DNA from: Rhipicephalus microplus
Taxonomy: Eukaryota > Arthropoda > Arachnida > Ixodida > Ixodidae
Length of the DNA: 64,000 nucleotides
Direction of reading: 5' to 3'
Assembly: GCF_043290135.1 (NCBI RefSeq)
Contig: NW_027464588.1
Location: 1,251,501-1,315,500, forward strand
The translations under genes were made by a program, and so were the position numbers. The notes below the pieces were generated by a model, which did no database searches, was not told the origin of the DNA, and was given only the letters and a program-made list of their open reading frames with translations. This document shows, one piece after another, positions 12,127-22,329 of this stretch. Position 1 is the first letter of the stretch. Every line of letters starts with the position of its first letter.

Positions 12127-12296
12127 GATGTATGTATGTATGTATGTATGTATGTATGTATGTATGTATGTATGTATGTATGTATGTATGTATGTATGTA
12201 TGTATGTATGTATGTATGTATGTATGTATGTATGTATGTATGTATGTATGTATGTATGTATGTATGTATGTATGTATGTATGTATGTTTGTATGTA
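12127..12296. repeat. (TATG)n microsatellite
   Basis: More than 40 nearly perfect copies of tatg occur, with one change to tttg close to the 3' end. A similar array sits at the equivalent place of the copy at 56836. The open frames over it (YVCM or YIHT peptides) are artefacts. Confidence 0.98.
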
Positions 12297-12297
12297 G

Positions 12298-12367
<70 letters not shown>

Positions 12368-12377
12368 TGTAGTAGTA
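12297..12377. repeat. (TAG)n microsatellite
   Basis: About 26 copies of tag follow the TATG array directly, with one ttg interruption near the end. Confidence 0.97.
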
Positions 12378-12544
12378 CCTTGAACTCAACGTGGTTAAAG
12401 GTGGGAAGTAGACACGAAGCGCAAGCCGTAAGAAAGTGTGCGTGTGCCACCTCTCGTTTAAATCTTGGAATGTCCGCTGGATGGCGGTACTAGTATGTGA
12501 TGAATATATGATGAAAAGATGCGAAATGTCGTTACTTGGAGTGT

Positions 12545-12677
12545 TCACTAGATGTATGGATGGGCAGACCGACAGATGCACGGATGAACGGACGCACGAA
12601 CGGACGGACGGACGGACGCATGGGCAGACGGAAGCAAGAACGAACAAACGAACGGAAGCACGGACAAACCGACAGAC
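12545..12677. repeat. GACG/GGAC-type minisatellite inside element copy 1
   Basis: Degenerate 4-bp-based repeats (ggac, gacg, ggat, caga) fill the space between the gtgttcactagatg block and the cttcgcccc box. The same kind of filler, differing in length and phase, is found in the copies at 25527, 26830, 29378 and 57080. Confidence 0.85.
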
Positions 12678-13001
12678 GCTTCGCCCCCCCCCCCTCATCA
12701 TAATTCACTCCATGGATATGCTGTGATTTTCTTGTAGAGCTGCTCAACCCAAGAACGCGACAGGGATCCATGGCCAGAGGAGTTCAAACGCTCTGAGAAG
12801 GAGAAATGCAAGTACCTCATACGCATAACTCGCTGCTCGACATGCCTTTCGGTTTTTGTAATGACAATTAGAGCTGTCTGTTTTAGATGCGGAAGCATCT
12901 TATACTCGCGCCTTGTAGTGCGCCGTCCGCGCCGTCCGCACCGCTTCTCGAACATTCGACAGCTGACGCGCGCGCATGCACCGTCGCGCCGTCGCCCACT
13001 C

Positions 13002-13092
13002 TTCCACCATCTGTGCATCCCTTCCTCCTCTACACACCGCGCGCGCTTCACTCCTCCACCATCTGTGCACCCTTCCTCCTCTACACACCGCG
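13002..13092. repeat. About 52-bp tandem duplication
   Basis: Two copies of a unit containing ccaccatctgtgca and ttcctcctctacacaccgcg occur, starting at about 13002 and 13054, with few differences. Confidence 0.85.
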
Positions 13093-13190
13093 TTCGACAT
13101 CTACAATTCTCCTGATTCTCCAGTGGACGCGCATGTGGCGTCGCGCTTCGAGAACATTCAACAGCTGACAGTGCATGCGCCATCGTGCTG

Positions 13191-13226
13191 TATATATACT
13201 CAAGGTCGGCGCTCGCTCGCTCAGTT
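13191..13226 (+). promoter_or_regulatory. Putative pol II core promoter (TATA plus Inr)
   Basis: tatatata starts at 13191 and an arthropod-type initiator tcagtt lies at 13221-13226, placing the initiator A about 32 bp from the first T of the TATA box. That spacing is normal for a TATA/Inr promoter. The downstream sequence includes an ATG at 13279 and a donor-like gtaagt at about 13415. It may drive a transposable element and not a host gene. Confidence 0.35.
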
Positions 13227-13364
13227 GCCGCTCGTCGGTTGGTTTGTACGGCGCGTCGACGTCCAAGGTCGCGGTGAAATGAATTCCAACGAATCCACAA
13301 ACACAATGATCGACGTCCCTTCGACCAGCGCCGCCCTTTCGCATACGTGTGTACGTGTTCACTC

Positions 13365-13509
13365 ATTTAACACCCCCTCCTACAACCACGTTAACCAATT
13401 TAGCCATCGACCCGAGTAAGTCGCAATTTAACACCCCATTTCACAACCACGTTAACCAATTCAGCCATCGACCCAAGTAAGTCGCACTTTAACACCCCGT
13501 TAACCAATT
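13365..13509. repeat. 61-bp tandem repeat, about 2.4 units
   Basis: Units start at 13365 and 13426, and a partial one at 13487. Each full unit reads from atttaacacccc through ccacgttaaccaatt to gtaagtcgca. The first two units differ at only a few positions. Each full unit contains a donor-like gtaagt. Confidence 0.92.
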
Positions 13510-13510
13510 A

Positions 13511-14070
13511 TATGCTCCACATCCTCCTCAGTGTTCCCCCGAGGGAAGCTGTGGGCAATTTTTTTGTTCCAGTACACAAACCAGTGCTTCCAACTGAATA
13601 TTTTTATTTCAATTGCAATATATACTCTTAATACAGGGTCTTCTTATCTCGCACATTCTCCATGTGTCTGAGCTTCTGTATCATATGATTTAATTTCTGC
13701 AATAGTATAAGCGCTTCTATTTTCACGCACACCTTTATTTTAAGTTTTAGCATATACCATCTGCTGGATGGCTTTTTGTGTTGTCAGCACTTCTCTTCGC
13801 GCGCCGCTCTCACTAGATCTTGAGCTGTCATTACACCGAACTTGAAATGGTACACCAGAGAAATCTTGTTCAGCCGAGTTCGAGTGTAAACAGCAGACAA
13901 CAAAGTTGTTCGGTCGGTGATAAGTACTTGCCACGTGCGAGAGTTTTTACTGCGTAATTTTATCCGCACTTCGGAGGATACGCACAAAATATTTGTTTTG
14001 TTATAGATGTCAGAGAGCACAAATCTGAAGATTAGACCTGCCTCAAGAACAGTAAGACGCTAGGCATTGT
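13511..14070. other. Unannotated stretch
   Basis: AT-rich DNA without a recognised gene or repeat. Confidence 0.5.
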
Positions 14071-14220
14071 TTCCAAAGTAATAAGGGTTGCAGCGCAAGC
14101 ACGAAGGTGCTGGAAGAAACGAGAAACGAAAGGCGAGGCAAGGAAAGCAAAGAGGAAAACACGAGCGCTCGTTTCTTCTATAATCTTCGTGCTTGCGCTG
14201 CTACCCTAATTACCATGGAA
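14071..14220. mobile_element. Foldback (MITE-like) element, about 150 bp
   Basis: The two ends are inverted copies of each other. Left arm ttccaaagtaataagggt then gcagcgcaagcacgaag pairs with the right arm ending cttcgtgcttgcgctgc then accctaattaccatggaa. Over about 53 positions I count roughly eight mismatches, and a gaagaaacgag / ctcgtttcttc pair lies further in. The centre is a purine-rich spacer. There is no coding capacity. No clear target duplication was seen. Confidence 0.75.
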
Positions 14221-14780
14221 TTTAACCAACTAGCCCAAATAGCCATTCTTCTTCAATTGTTTAAAAAGTTTTTGCTCAAGTTCTTGGAGAGATCATAAGT
14301 CTCAAGCGTCACGGTGGGCTAGCGTTCCATGTTAAAGAAAAAAAAAGGCTCGAATAGTTTATATCAAAAGTTCTCCACGTGCCTATGCCTTGTTAATAAC
14401 TGGTTGTTTGTGTAAACTTGGTAACGCTTTGTCAAATGCGTTTTCAATATCAATCTCCATTTCTTTAGGCATACCAGATACGAATAATGCCGTCCATCTT
14501 TGTTTTTTTGTTTTTTTTTATATCGACTGCGTGCTGCCTTGGACAGGTTGTGCAACTCTGATGACGTGTGGTTTTTAATGTCACAATGGTCAATTAGGTT
14601 TCGTAGCTTCATCATACCGTGTACTGAAACACAATTTCACCTTAATATCACAGTTTTTTTTTCACAGCCTGGCAGTACTCGCACACCGGAGACGGTTTTC
14701 ATTTAGGAGCGAGGAACGTAATTATGATGACGAACAAAAAAACGACGATGATGGGGATAATGCTCAATCTGGAGCCATGG
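14221..14780. other. Unannotated stretch
   Basis: Contains a minus-strand frame (14364-14615) with no recognised family, poly-T runs, and gacgatgatgg-type simple sequence close to 14745. Nothing can be assigned. Confidence 0.45.
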
Positions 14781-15003
14781 TTGATTGATATGCGGGGTTC
14801 AACGTCCCCAAACCACCGTATATTTATGAGAGACGCCATAGTGGAGGGCTCCGGGAATTTCGACCACCTGAGGTTCTTTGACATGCACCCGAATCTGAGC
14901 ACACAGGCCTACAGCACTTTCGCCTCCATCGAAAATGCAGCTGCCGCAGCCGGGATTCGATCCCGTGACCTGCGGCTCCGCAGCCGAGCCCCTTAGCCAC
15001 TTT
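14781..15003 (-). mobile_element. Ruka-type SINE, missing the first ~20 nt of the head
   Basis: The tail ttgattgatatgcggggttc is at 14781, then the body, and the B box ggatcgaatcccggct is read on the minus strand near 14960. The head stops at gtggctaaggggctcggct (about 15003), lacking the usual gccccgccgcggtggtcta start. It abuts the I-clade LINE remnant, so a deletion or rearrangement probably joined them. No target duplication was found. Confidence 0.88.
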
Positions 15004-15039
15004 GCAAAATTTGCAAAAATCATACCTGTTCTTTAAAAA

Positions 15040-17220
15040 ACAGCTCAAGGCTAGGCGTTAGACATTATCATGCCAATAGCCCTAACGTTCAATTTCGCCA
15101 AGGTGATTGCAAGAGTAGTGCATGTTCGCATAACGAAATTTGTAGAGAGAGAAATGATTCCTCGTCCATGTGATATTGAATTCAGGCACAGATGTTCCGC
15201 ACGGCAAGCGCATATTAAACTCGAGAGTCGAATACATCTGGCGCGGCTTCAAGGGCAGTACGCAGCTCAAGTTACCCTGGACATCACAAAAGCGTATGCT
15301 AGTGTATAACATAGTGTGCTAGTCAGTCGTCTGAGAGAAATCAATTTCCTGCATTATTTGAAAGCATGTTACAGAAGTTTTAGGAAACAGAAAATTTTAT
15401 TTTTCGCAAAAGTGAGTTTTATCAAGTCCTTTTGGGCAGTTCCCCAAGGCGCTATTTTGTCTCCGGTTACATCGAATATTTCAATAAGCTCGACCTCATG
15501 TAATGAGAATGTTCAGACGTATGTCGATGCTGCAGATATCACGTTCTTTTTGTCAGCTAGTGATATTACTGGTCTCTATCAATACCTCCAAATGTGCTTA
15601 TCTGAAAGAGAACAGTTCCTTGACGTCATTCATCCTTCTCAAAACGTGAACAAGTGTGCATTATTAGTATTTCTTATAAGAGACGCAGTACATATATCTC
15701 TCCCCTAACAAAACTTATGTCAATAAAGAAGTTCAAAGCATCAAATATCTAGAACTGTTATATGACGGCTCTCTAGTATAGTGAAACCACATTGAATATA
15801 TTGCAGAAAAGGGTGTTCTGGCAGTTGGATTATTATGGAGGATAAGCACCAGGAGATCAGGAATGCGCAGAGCCACGTTATCATCAATATACCGCACGTA
15901 TGTGAGACCGGTGGTAGAATTGGGATATGTTTTATACTCTGGGGCACCTGCCTATAAGCTGCCTTTTCTTGTTCTTCGGGAGCAGCAGGCACTGCGCATG
16001 TGCTTAGGGCTACCTAAATTTGTAGCGAATAACGTTTTATATACGGAAGCTAGAATTCCCTCACTCGTCAGCAGATTCCGGCTATTTACTGTACAAACAT
16101 AACTAAGGGCATCTTAATCCCTTTTAAAGCGTGAATAACTAGTTTACATTGCACAACCTGGTTTGTTTTTTTATTGTCAATGGCTTAGATCTCACACACC
16201 TCAACTAAAGTGTGTAAAATCTCTTCTCGATTCTCTGTCTGCGCAAATTAAGAAGGTTATTATGATTTTGTAAACTCGACCAATTCTCTTCAAATACACT
16301 TTGATGACATTTCTTCTGATAGTGCTCAACAGGTATACCGAGCAATATATGAAGAGCCACTTTACAGGACTACCCACTAAGAATGCAAGCGAATGTCATC
16401 ACCGCGACGAATGCTTCGAAGAGGGATGAAAAGAGTGGCATTGGTATATTCTGTCCTGTTTACGACTGGAAACTTTCCCTCCGAATTCCAGATTTCACAC
16501 TCATCTTCATTGCAGAAATTTCACTTGTAGTATTGGCCCTTCCAAAAACTGACAACATCAATTAATTTCACCATACTCATAACGATCTCTTTATTGGTCA
16601 GCTGTGCGCTCACGGCACCCGGTAACTCGGAAGCATTAAACTAACTTAATTCCTTAGTACTTAACAACTTAGCTCACATATGATTAGTATGGGTGCCTGG
16701 GCAGAGAAGCATAACTCTAAAGAAAACAGCTGATACGCTAGCGAAAGCGGCGTTAGACGTACCGCCTATCTATATTGAACCTACAACAGCTTTTATAGTC
16801 GCGGCTAGATGTCGGGGGCAAATGATGATGTGACAATTCTCTACATCATCTTTAAGAAATTCCTCCAATTTCTACCATCTAATGACACTCTGGAAAACTT
16901 TGTCATGCCATTGCAAAGGTCTCGAAGTTTTAATCACTAGGTTACGCTGTCGTATCACTCTATTATATGTATATTTATGCAGAGCAGCCTTGCCTCCCTC
17001 CCCACTTTGTTCTTTTTGTGCTTTTTTGTGTAGGAGAGGAAGTTATGAAACACTTCTTGATCTCTTGTCAAAAGTTTTGAACATTAAGACAGATATATTG
17101 AGAAACGCCGTCACGAATCCTTGTGTTAGCGCTGACGACGTCAAAGTTACTATCCCTAGCTGCACATACCCTTGGGCACAGCAACGGGCAAGTTTGCGAG
17201 GCCGTGCAAAATTTCGTTGA
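15040..17220 (+). pseudogene. I-clade-type non-LTR retrotransposon ORF2 remnant
   Basis: Broken pieces of one polyprotein occur in order. An RT N-terminal part (PIALTFNFAKVIARVV) and motif A (LDITKAYASV) lie at 15070-15309. Then come motif B (VPQGAILSP) and a damaged catalytic motif at 15316-15708, where the expected YADD reads DAAD. The RT thumb/connection (YVRPVVELG, LGLPKFVANNVLY) is at 15863-16102. RNase H motifs follow near 16405-16560 (ATNASKRDEKSGIGIF, normally starting TDAS) and near 16690 (WVPGQRSI then ADTLAKAAL). A C-terminal zinc-knuckle region near 17005-17080 is split over two frames. The element would normally copy its RNA into DNA at a nicked target. Stops, frameshifts and the catalytic change make this copy dead. 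The endonuclease half is absent. Confidence 0.9.
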
Positions 17221-17385
17221 ACGGTGGAAGAGATTTACTCAATAATTTAAATACCAAAGGTTCTCAGTTAAGCAATGTAGGGTACAGAAAACTATTCTCC
17301 GATATTATTATTTATCGCTATTTCAGCAGGAGCTCATTCATCAAATTTTTTGTCATGAATATTTTACAAAAAAGGCAATATTTGT

Positions 17386-17414
17386 GTCGCACTGAACGAG
17401 AAGTTCAGTGCGAC
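17386..17414. repeat. 12-bp perfect inverted repeat
   Basis: gtcgcactgaac (17386-17397) and gttcagtgcgac (17403-17414) flank a 5-nt loop, gagaa. The hairpin lies immediately before the TG array. It could be a terminator-like or foldback remnant; the role is unknown. Confidence 0.85.
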
Positions 17415-17417
17415 TCA

Positions 17418-17420
<3 letters not shown>

Positions 17421-17470
<50 letters not shown>
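17421..17470. repeat. (TG)25 microsatellite
   Basis: A pure TG dinucleotide array of 50 bp. Confidence 0.98.
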
Positions 17471-17471
<1 letters not shown>

Positions 17472-20400
17472 ATTCCTTCTCTCTTTAAGCTACCCCATTA
17501 TTGGCCAATCCTCCAGGATGGGTGTGAGCCAAATATTTAGTATTTACATCTACATCTTTTCTTCACGCTTAAACTAAGCTGCTGCGCTAAAACAATACCA
17601 TTTTAATATGCACCAACTCGCCAAGTCAGCGGCACACTTGTCGTTTGATTGCTAACGTCACAGTTTAAAGCATATAGACTTATTTCATGTTTGTAAAGAG
17701 TGGAAGTCGCTGTCGACATACTGAGGCCCTTGCAGGGAAGTGGCGGCGCGTACGCTCCGCAAGCTCAAAGCGTTCCGATGCTCCCTATGGTCACGTGACA
17801 ACGGGCACAGCGGCTGCAAAGCTGCCTCCGAGCACCAAGCGTTGAAGACACTCGCGCATGAACACCAACGTGCACGACCTTACGGCTGTGCATTTTGGTG
17901 GCTTAGTGAGAAAAATGAAAGGCTAGATGAATGATCTTTTCATCTTTACTGCACTGTTTGTTATCATTTTAATAAAGCTTAGCTATCGTTATCTGGCACC
18001 GGTGATCATGACACTTACGATAACGATACTTATGTCGAAGAATATACATTTCGAACTGACGTATGTGGACGTACCATAAAGGTAGTTCATAGGAGCTAAT
18101 ATGCAGTGCGATAAAACACTGTTATTTTGTCCCTCTCAAATATATTTATGCGCTATTGTATATGTCGTACATGACGAAAACTTCGCTCAGTATTTCATGT
18201 CCAAATTTTGTATTCCATTGTGCCATAACTCAGCCCTTTTTATAATCTAGAAGTGCGTTTATCTGCACCGAACATTCACTTTATCAGTGGCGGCACCTGT
18301 TGTGCTTCCAAGGGAGAGGAGGTGGTAGTTCCGGTGAAGGCTTGTCTGTAATACATGTCTCTATGAACAGCGCCGGGGCTACACTTTTCGCGTCATAGCC
18401 CGAGCAAGCAAATCGCGCTTGAACACGCTGTTTGCAGATGTTACAAGCCACCATTTGTTGGGAGAACTCCATCGCAGGAAACCTAGCTTGACAATTCAGA
18501 AAAGGGTCTATCTTCGAGTCATTTTTCGTGCTGCAATACTCATAGAATGTCATGGTCGAGGATTTGCTAGCGCCCAGTAAGTAGGCGGGTGATGTAACTT
18601 GCCACCTGGAAAATTTAGCGGAAGTCTCGTTCACCATGGCTTCGCGCAGGACAGACCACAAGGCTACTGCAATAATCGACCCGTCAGCTTAATTAGTGTC
18701 TAGGCGCGCAGGACACACCCGGGCTAATTACGCTGACAACGAAGAAAAGAACCTAATTTGTTCACTTTCTCCTGTGGCTCATACCTACTACGTGTGATTG
18801 GCCAAGAATTGAGCGGTTATACAAAATGGAATTTTAGAGTATTGGAGGTCATAAAAAACTCTACGAATTTTAAAATAAAACCTTACTCAAATGCCTAAAG
18901 TATTATGCCTTTTTATTAGTATTGTAGTGTATTGATTGAATCAACACCATACTTCTCGACAAAACACAAAATAAATAAAACAAAAGTCATGCATGTGTTC
19001 ACACAGAAGGATAACCATATATGTTCAATGCTTTAATTTGGTTCTTCTTTCTAGTGGCTGAAATTGGGGAAGCTCAAAGGGAGTTCTTGTGCAGCAATTT
19101 GATATCCCTACCTAAGATATTTCCCTCTTCACGTATTCTGTTTTTATAAAGCTGGAGCAAATATTGCCGCAAACAATATTTATGCTATTGAATATCTCAT
19201 GCCTACTACTCATATTCTTACACGTGGTAATGAATAGTTTGCTCTGTTTTATCAGCATTCGTATAGCCTTTCAAGTGGCATAGGCACGCGTAAAGAGGGC
19301 AATAAGATGGAAGACCCACCACCCCTACTAGACATCTATGGGGTAAGAGAGGGGGGGTGGCAAAGTCTGGCGCATACTTTTGCTTCGATTCTGTCGTTTA
19401 AAGTGTGCGCTTACGGCCATGCACATTGGCGACGTAAACAGCGGCCGAGGGTTACGGAAGTCGCCATTCGAAGAACTGTTTACTTCCGATAAAACGCGTC
19501 GCTGAGCATGTTGGTGAGTGAATATTTTCCAGGAAAGCGGCCAGCCGAAAACGAAACAGGGGCGAGACGAGAGAACATGACGATCGCTCGTCCTTTTCCG
19601 CCTCGTCTCGTTTGTCCTTCCCTTTCCGCGTGGGCCGATTTCCAGAAAAAGCTTTTTTACGCGAGAACGGCAAAGAGCTTGTTTCACAGAAATTTTCGTG
19701 TCCGCTTCGGCGTCTTCGGATGGCAGCGAAAAATAATCTTGTCCGTGACCGAAAGATCGAAAGAGATGCAAATAGTTAGTAGCAAAATTTTATATTCTAG
19801 TAAGAATCTCACTCAGGCATTCTGCGTGGCAAGAAAATGTTTCACCACAAAGCCATGCGTTTGCTTGAAACTGCTTTGAAAAAAAAAAAAGAACATTATA
19901 TGGAGACCATGTAGGGGAAGTAGTCTACAAATCATATATTGCGTGGCAGAAGAGTAGAATCGCGCTACCTGTCAAATTAAGTGATTTGCGCTACGAATGG
20001 GTCTTTCAAAGGCGCACCCTTTACAAGGCACTTAGGCATATTTTATTATCATTCGTTGCAGAAACATCAACAAAATGAGCAACTGCGTATGTTCGCGTGC
20101 TGCCTTACGGACGCTGGGCCCTTCGCTGATTCACTGCAGATGAAGAATCACGGTATAATGCATTTTCTGTGGCCATTCTAAGATATTATGAAACGAATAT
20201 TGTAACACACACAGTCGGCCGTTTTCTCACTGCATGGTTGAGGCGTGCGCCGAGAATCGGAGTGAGGTTAGGTATTGAGAAAGCGATGCGCAACAGCGCC
20301 CGATCACTCTATTGCATTGTGCTCTTGAAGGCGAACCTGAAGGGTCCTTCCCTTTCCAGGGTATAACGGTAGATCGCTGCGAATGCCACGTCCTCACAAG

Positions 20401-20617
20401 ATATTCGTTGTGAATCCATGGTAAGGTTGGAGTATACTTTTCCAGATTCGGCAAAAAGAGGGCGGGGCAGACGCTGCTATGAAACTTCACTTCCCCTAAA
20501 AGAACCCAACGTATGCCTATATGTGGATGTCTTTCTTTTGTATTCTATTAATTACTACCTGAATACTACTCTGCACTTTTAAATGCTATGGTGTATTCAG
20601 AGGTTGTGAAAACCTGT
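17471..20617. other. Long unannotated stretch
   Basis: No repeat family or gene was recognised. A somewhat GC-richer part at 19360-19750 has overlapping frames on both strands (plus 19508-19879, minus 19328-19771) with no family resemblance, and a small inverted pair gcgagacgaga / tcgtctcgt near 19562-19612. Other frames are short and random in composition. Confidence 0.5.
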
Positions 20618-20815
20618 AAAACTCACTCAGACTCGCTCATTAAACATATTTTGTGCTTTGAATTCACTTGGATTCGCACTCACGAAAATTTTCTTTAGCC
20701 AAACTCACTCGGACTCGTACTCACGAAAATGTAACTCTTCTGAAGTCACTCAGACTCTGACTCATGGCTTGGACTGAGTGTGAGTGAGTTTGAGTGAGTC
20801 GACTTATGATTTTCT
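20618..20815. repeat. Degenerate ACTC-type array, copy 1
   Basis: Recurring words actcactc(a/g)gactcg and cactcacgaaaat are spaced by short links, then the complementary form gagtgtgagtgagtttgagtg follows, so the block is partly self-complementary. A related block is at 21240-21415. Confidence 0.75.
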
Positions 20816-21239
20816 AAGTCTTGAATTAGCTTTTTTTTTTCAAACTGCTCTTTAACACCAATATTTCACGTAATCGGTAATCTACTTGGCACCGATCGAT
20901 ACTGCAGTACCATAGAATATGGCGCAGTTATGAGTGTGGTAATTTTTTAAAGAAGAGATGACAACATTAGATATATTTATGAAGAACTTCACGGAAAGTG
21001 TAGATGAGGGGGAGGTGTCAACACGACCCTCTACCTGATTCACGCCTATGATTTATAAATATTGAAACGGTGTATCAAGGACACTGCTTTAGAACGCGTG
21101 GGAGTAGGCCTGAGTCCAGAAAGTCCGATATCGATGCTAAGGAGTGTATAGATAGGGCCATAAGTTGGAAAAAGAACATAAAACGTAGATTCACTCAAGA
21201 AATATATTTTATGCTTTGGGCTAACTCAGACTTAGCCTC
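20816..21239. other. Spacer between the two ACTC arrays
   Basis: AT-rich with a poly-T run near 20830. No recognisable gene. It may be part of the same element as the arrays on either side. Confidence 0.4.
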
Positions 21240-21415
21240 TCCAAAATTTTCCTGAGCCAAGCTCACTCCGACTCACACTCACGACAATTTTATTCAGCCA
21301 GACTAACTTGGACTCGAACCCACCAAAATGTTCCTGGCCAAGACTCACTCATACTCAGACTCACGGCTTGATCACAGTCCGAGTTAGTCCGAGTGAGTCG
21401 ACTGATGAGTGAGTT
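21240..21415. repeat. Degenerate ACTC-type array, copy 2
   Basis: It has the same words as at 20618: ctcactccgactcacactca, cgacaattttattcagcca, actcatactcagactcacgg, ending in gagttagtccgagtgagtcg. Order and spacing match copy 1, suggesting two parts of one repeat or a segmental duplication. Confidence 0.75.
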
Positions 21416-21435
21416 CGCTGACCTATGGCTGTATT

Positions 21436-21672
21436 GCGGCCCTTGCGCGGTGGTATATTGGCCAAAGAGCTCGGCGGCTGTCCCGCAGGTCACGGGATAG
21501 AATCCTGGCTGCATTTTAGATGGAGGCGAGAATGTTGTAGGCCCGTGTGCTCATATATGGGCGCACGGTAAAGAACACCAGGCGGTCGAAATTTCCGGAA
21601 CCCTCATCTGCGGTGTCTCTTATATTCTTATGGTGGTTTGGGGACATTAAACCCCACATATCAATCGATCAA
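21436..21672 (+). mobile_element. Ruka-type SINE, near full length
   Basis: The head gcgcggtggtatattggcc (A-box region) and caggtcacgggatagaatcc (B-box region) are followed by ggaggcgagaatgttgtagg, gcggtcgaaatttccggaac, and the tail accccacatatcaatcgatc ending near 21672. It is moderately diverged. Confidence 0.9.
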
Positions 21673-22062
21673 TATACTTGCTTACCTTTGGTGCTACGGC
21701 TAAGGGCTTCAGCCGCAGGAGCGCTCATGATGCGGTTTGCAGTTTCTCTCGTGAAACGAAACGAATGCGACTTCAAATTTCTACTCGTATAAGCATTATT
21801 AAGATGTAATGAACTAATTCAAAGCAAATTTTATTTTTCGTTTTACTATTACTGTGTTTTCATTCAAAATAAAGGTAATCTTGTATCAACTGTAATGGCT
21901 ATAAAACACTTATCGCACTCCTTCTGCTTTTGAAAAAAGTAGGTTTTCCTGCTTTTTTGGTACCAATACCTAATACTTGAAAGCTCTAAAAGGTTTTATT
22001 GTCGAGTAGCGGCTAAATGTCGCTAGTAGACATGAGCAATGACAGAGACATCGGCGTTGTCG

Positions 22063-22092
22063 TTATCATCATCATCATCATCATCATCATCA
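22063..22092. repeat. (ATC)n microsatellite
   Basis: About ten atc units. Confidence 0.95.
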
Positions 22093-22263
22093 TGTGTTAC
22101 GTGAGTGGTGTACCGAATTTCGCTCACGTGCAAACTTTCGTACGTGGGACAGACATGGCTCTGCGTGTCTGAACACTGCATGAAGAGAAGAAGCGAGCTT
22201 TCCCGCTTATTGCAGCTCATGCTTGAGGGTGTGATCTTACAACAAAGAACGTGACGGAGAAGC

Positions 22264-22329
22264 AGCTCACGGGATCCGTGAGATCTTATATTCAAAAGCT
22301 CACGGGATCCGTGTGATCTTATATTCAAA
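22264..22329. repeat. 33-bp tandem duplication
   Basis: Two adjacent copies (22264-22296 and 22297-22329) of a unit with agctcacgggatccgtg followed by gatcttatattcaaa differ at one base. The unit contains an almost palindromic cacgggatccgtg. Confidence 0.95.

Larger units (their letters stand above)
11832..12735 (+). mobile_element. Hairpin-ended (GCGAAGC) repeat element, copy 1, interrupted
   Basis: The 5' end ttagggacgaagctccttaa is a slightly decayed form of the family start aggagcgaagctccttaa. After a SINE insertion the element resumes as TATG and TAG arrays. It continues with ccacctctcgttt near 12449 and atggcggtac near 12481, gtgttcactagatg near 12540, a GACG-type minisatellite (12545-12677), and the 3' box cttcgcccc...catggatatgctg (12678-12723). 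The same order of blocks appears at 25378, 29326 (reverse) and 56836. No transposase is encoded, so it would be non-autonomous. Confidence 0.7.
12882..13510 (+). repeat. Hairpin-led complex repeat segment
   Basis: It opens with agatgcggaagcatctta, a perfect short hairpin (agatgc / gcatct, loop ggaa) that parallels the aggagc / gctcct hairpin of the GCGAAGC-ended family. Inside are a 52-bp tandem duplication, two copies of a gaacattc(a/g)acagctgac block about 200 bp apart (near 12950 and 13150), a TATA/Inr pair and a 61-bp tandem repeat. No protein family is recognised. It may be a transposable element or an LTR-like promoter segment; I cannot decide. Confidence 0.45.

Noticed and set aside
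12078..12701. Long open frames on both strands (YIHT, YVCM, poly-Y, poly-S or poly-V peptides)
   Set aside because: They are direct readings of TATG and TAG microsatellites and a GACG minisatellite; no real protein composition or start context.
14364..14615. Exon or RT fragment on the minus strand
   Set aside because: A partly coherent translation was considered, but no RT or other domain motif could be matched.
19328..19771. 147-codon minus-strand frame
   Set aside because: An equally open plus-strand frame overlaps it; composition is not protein-like and no motif is seen.
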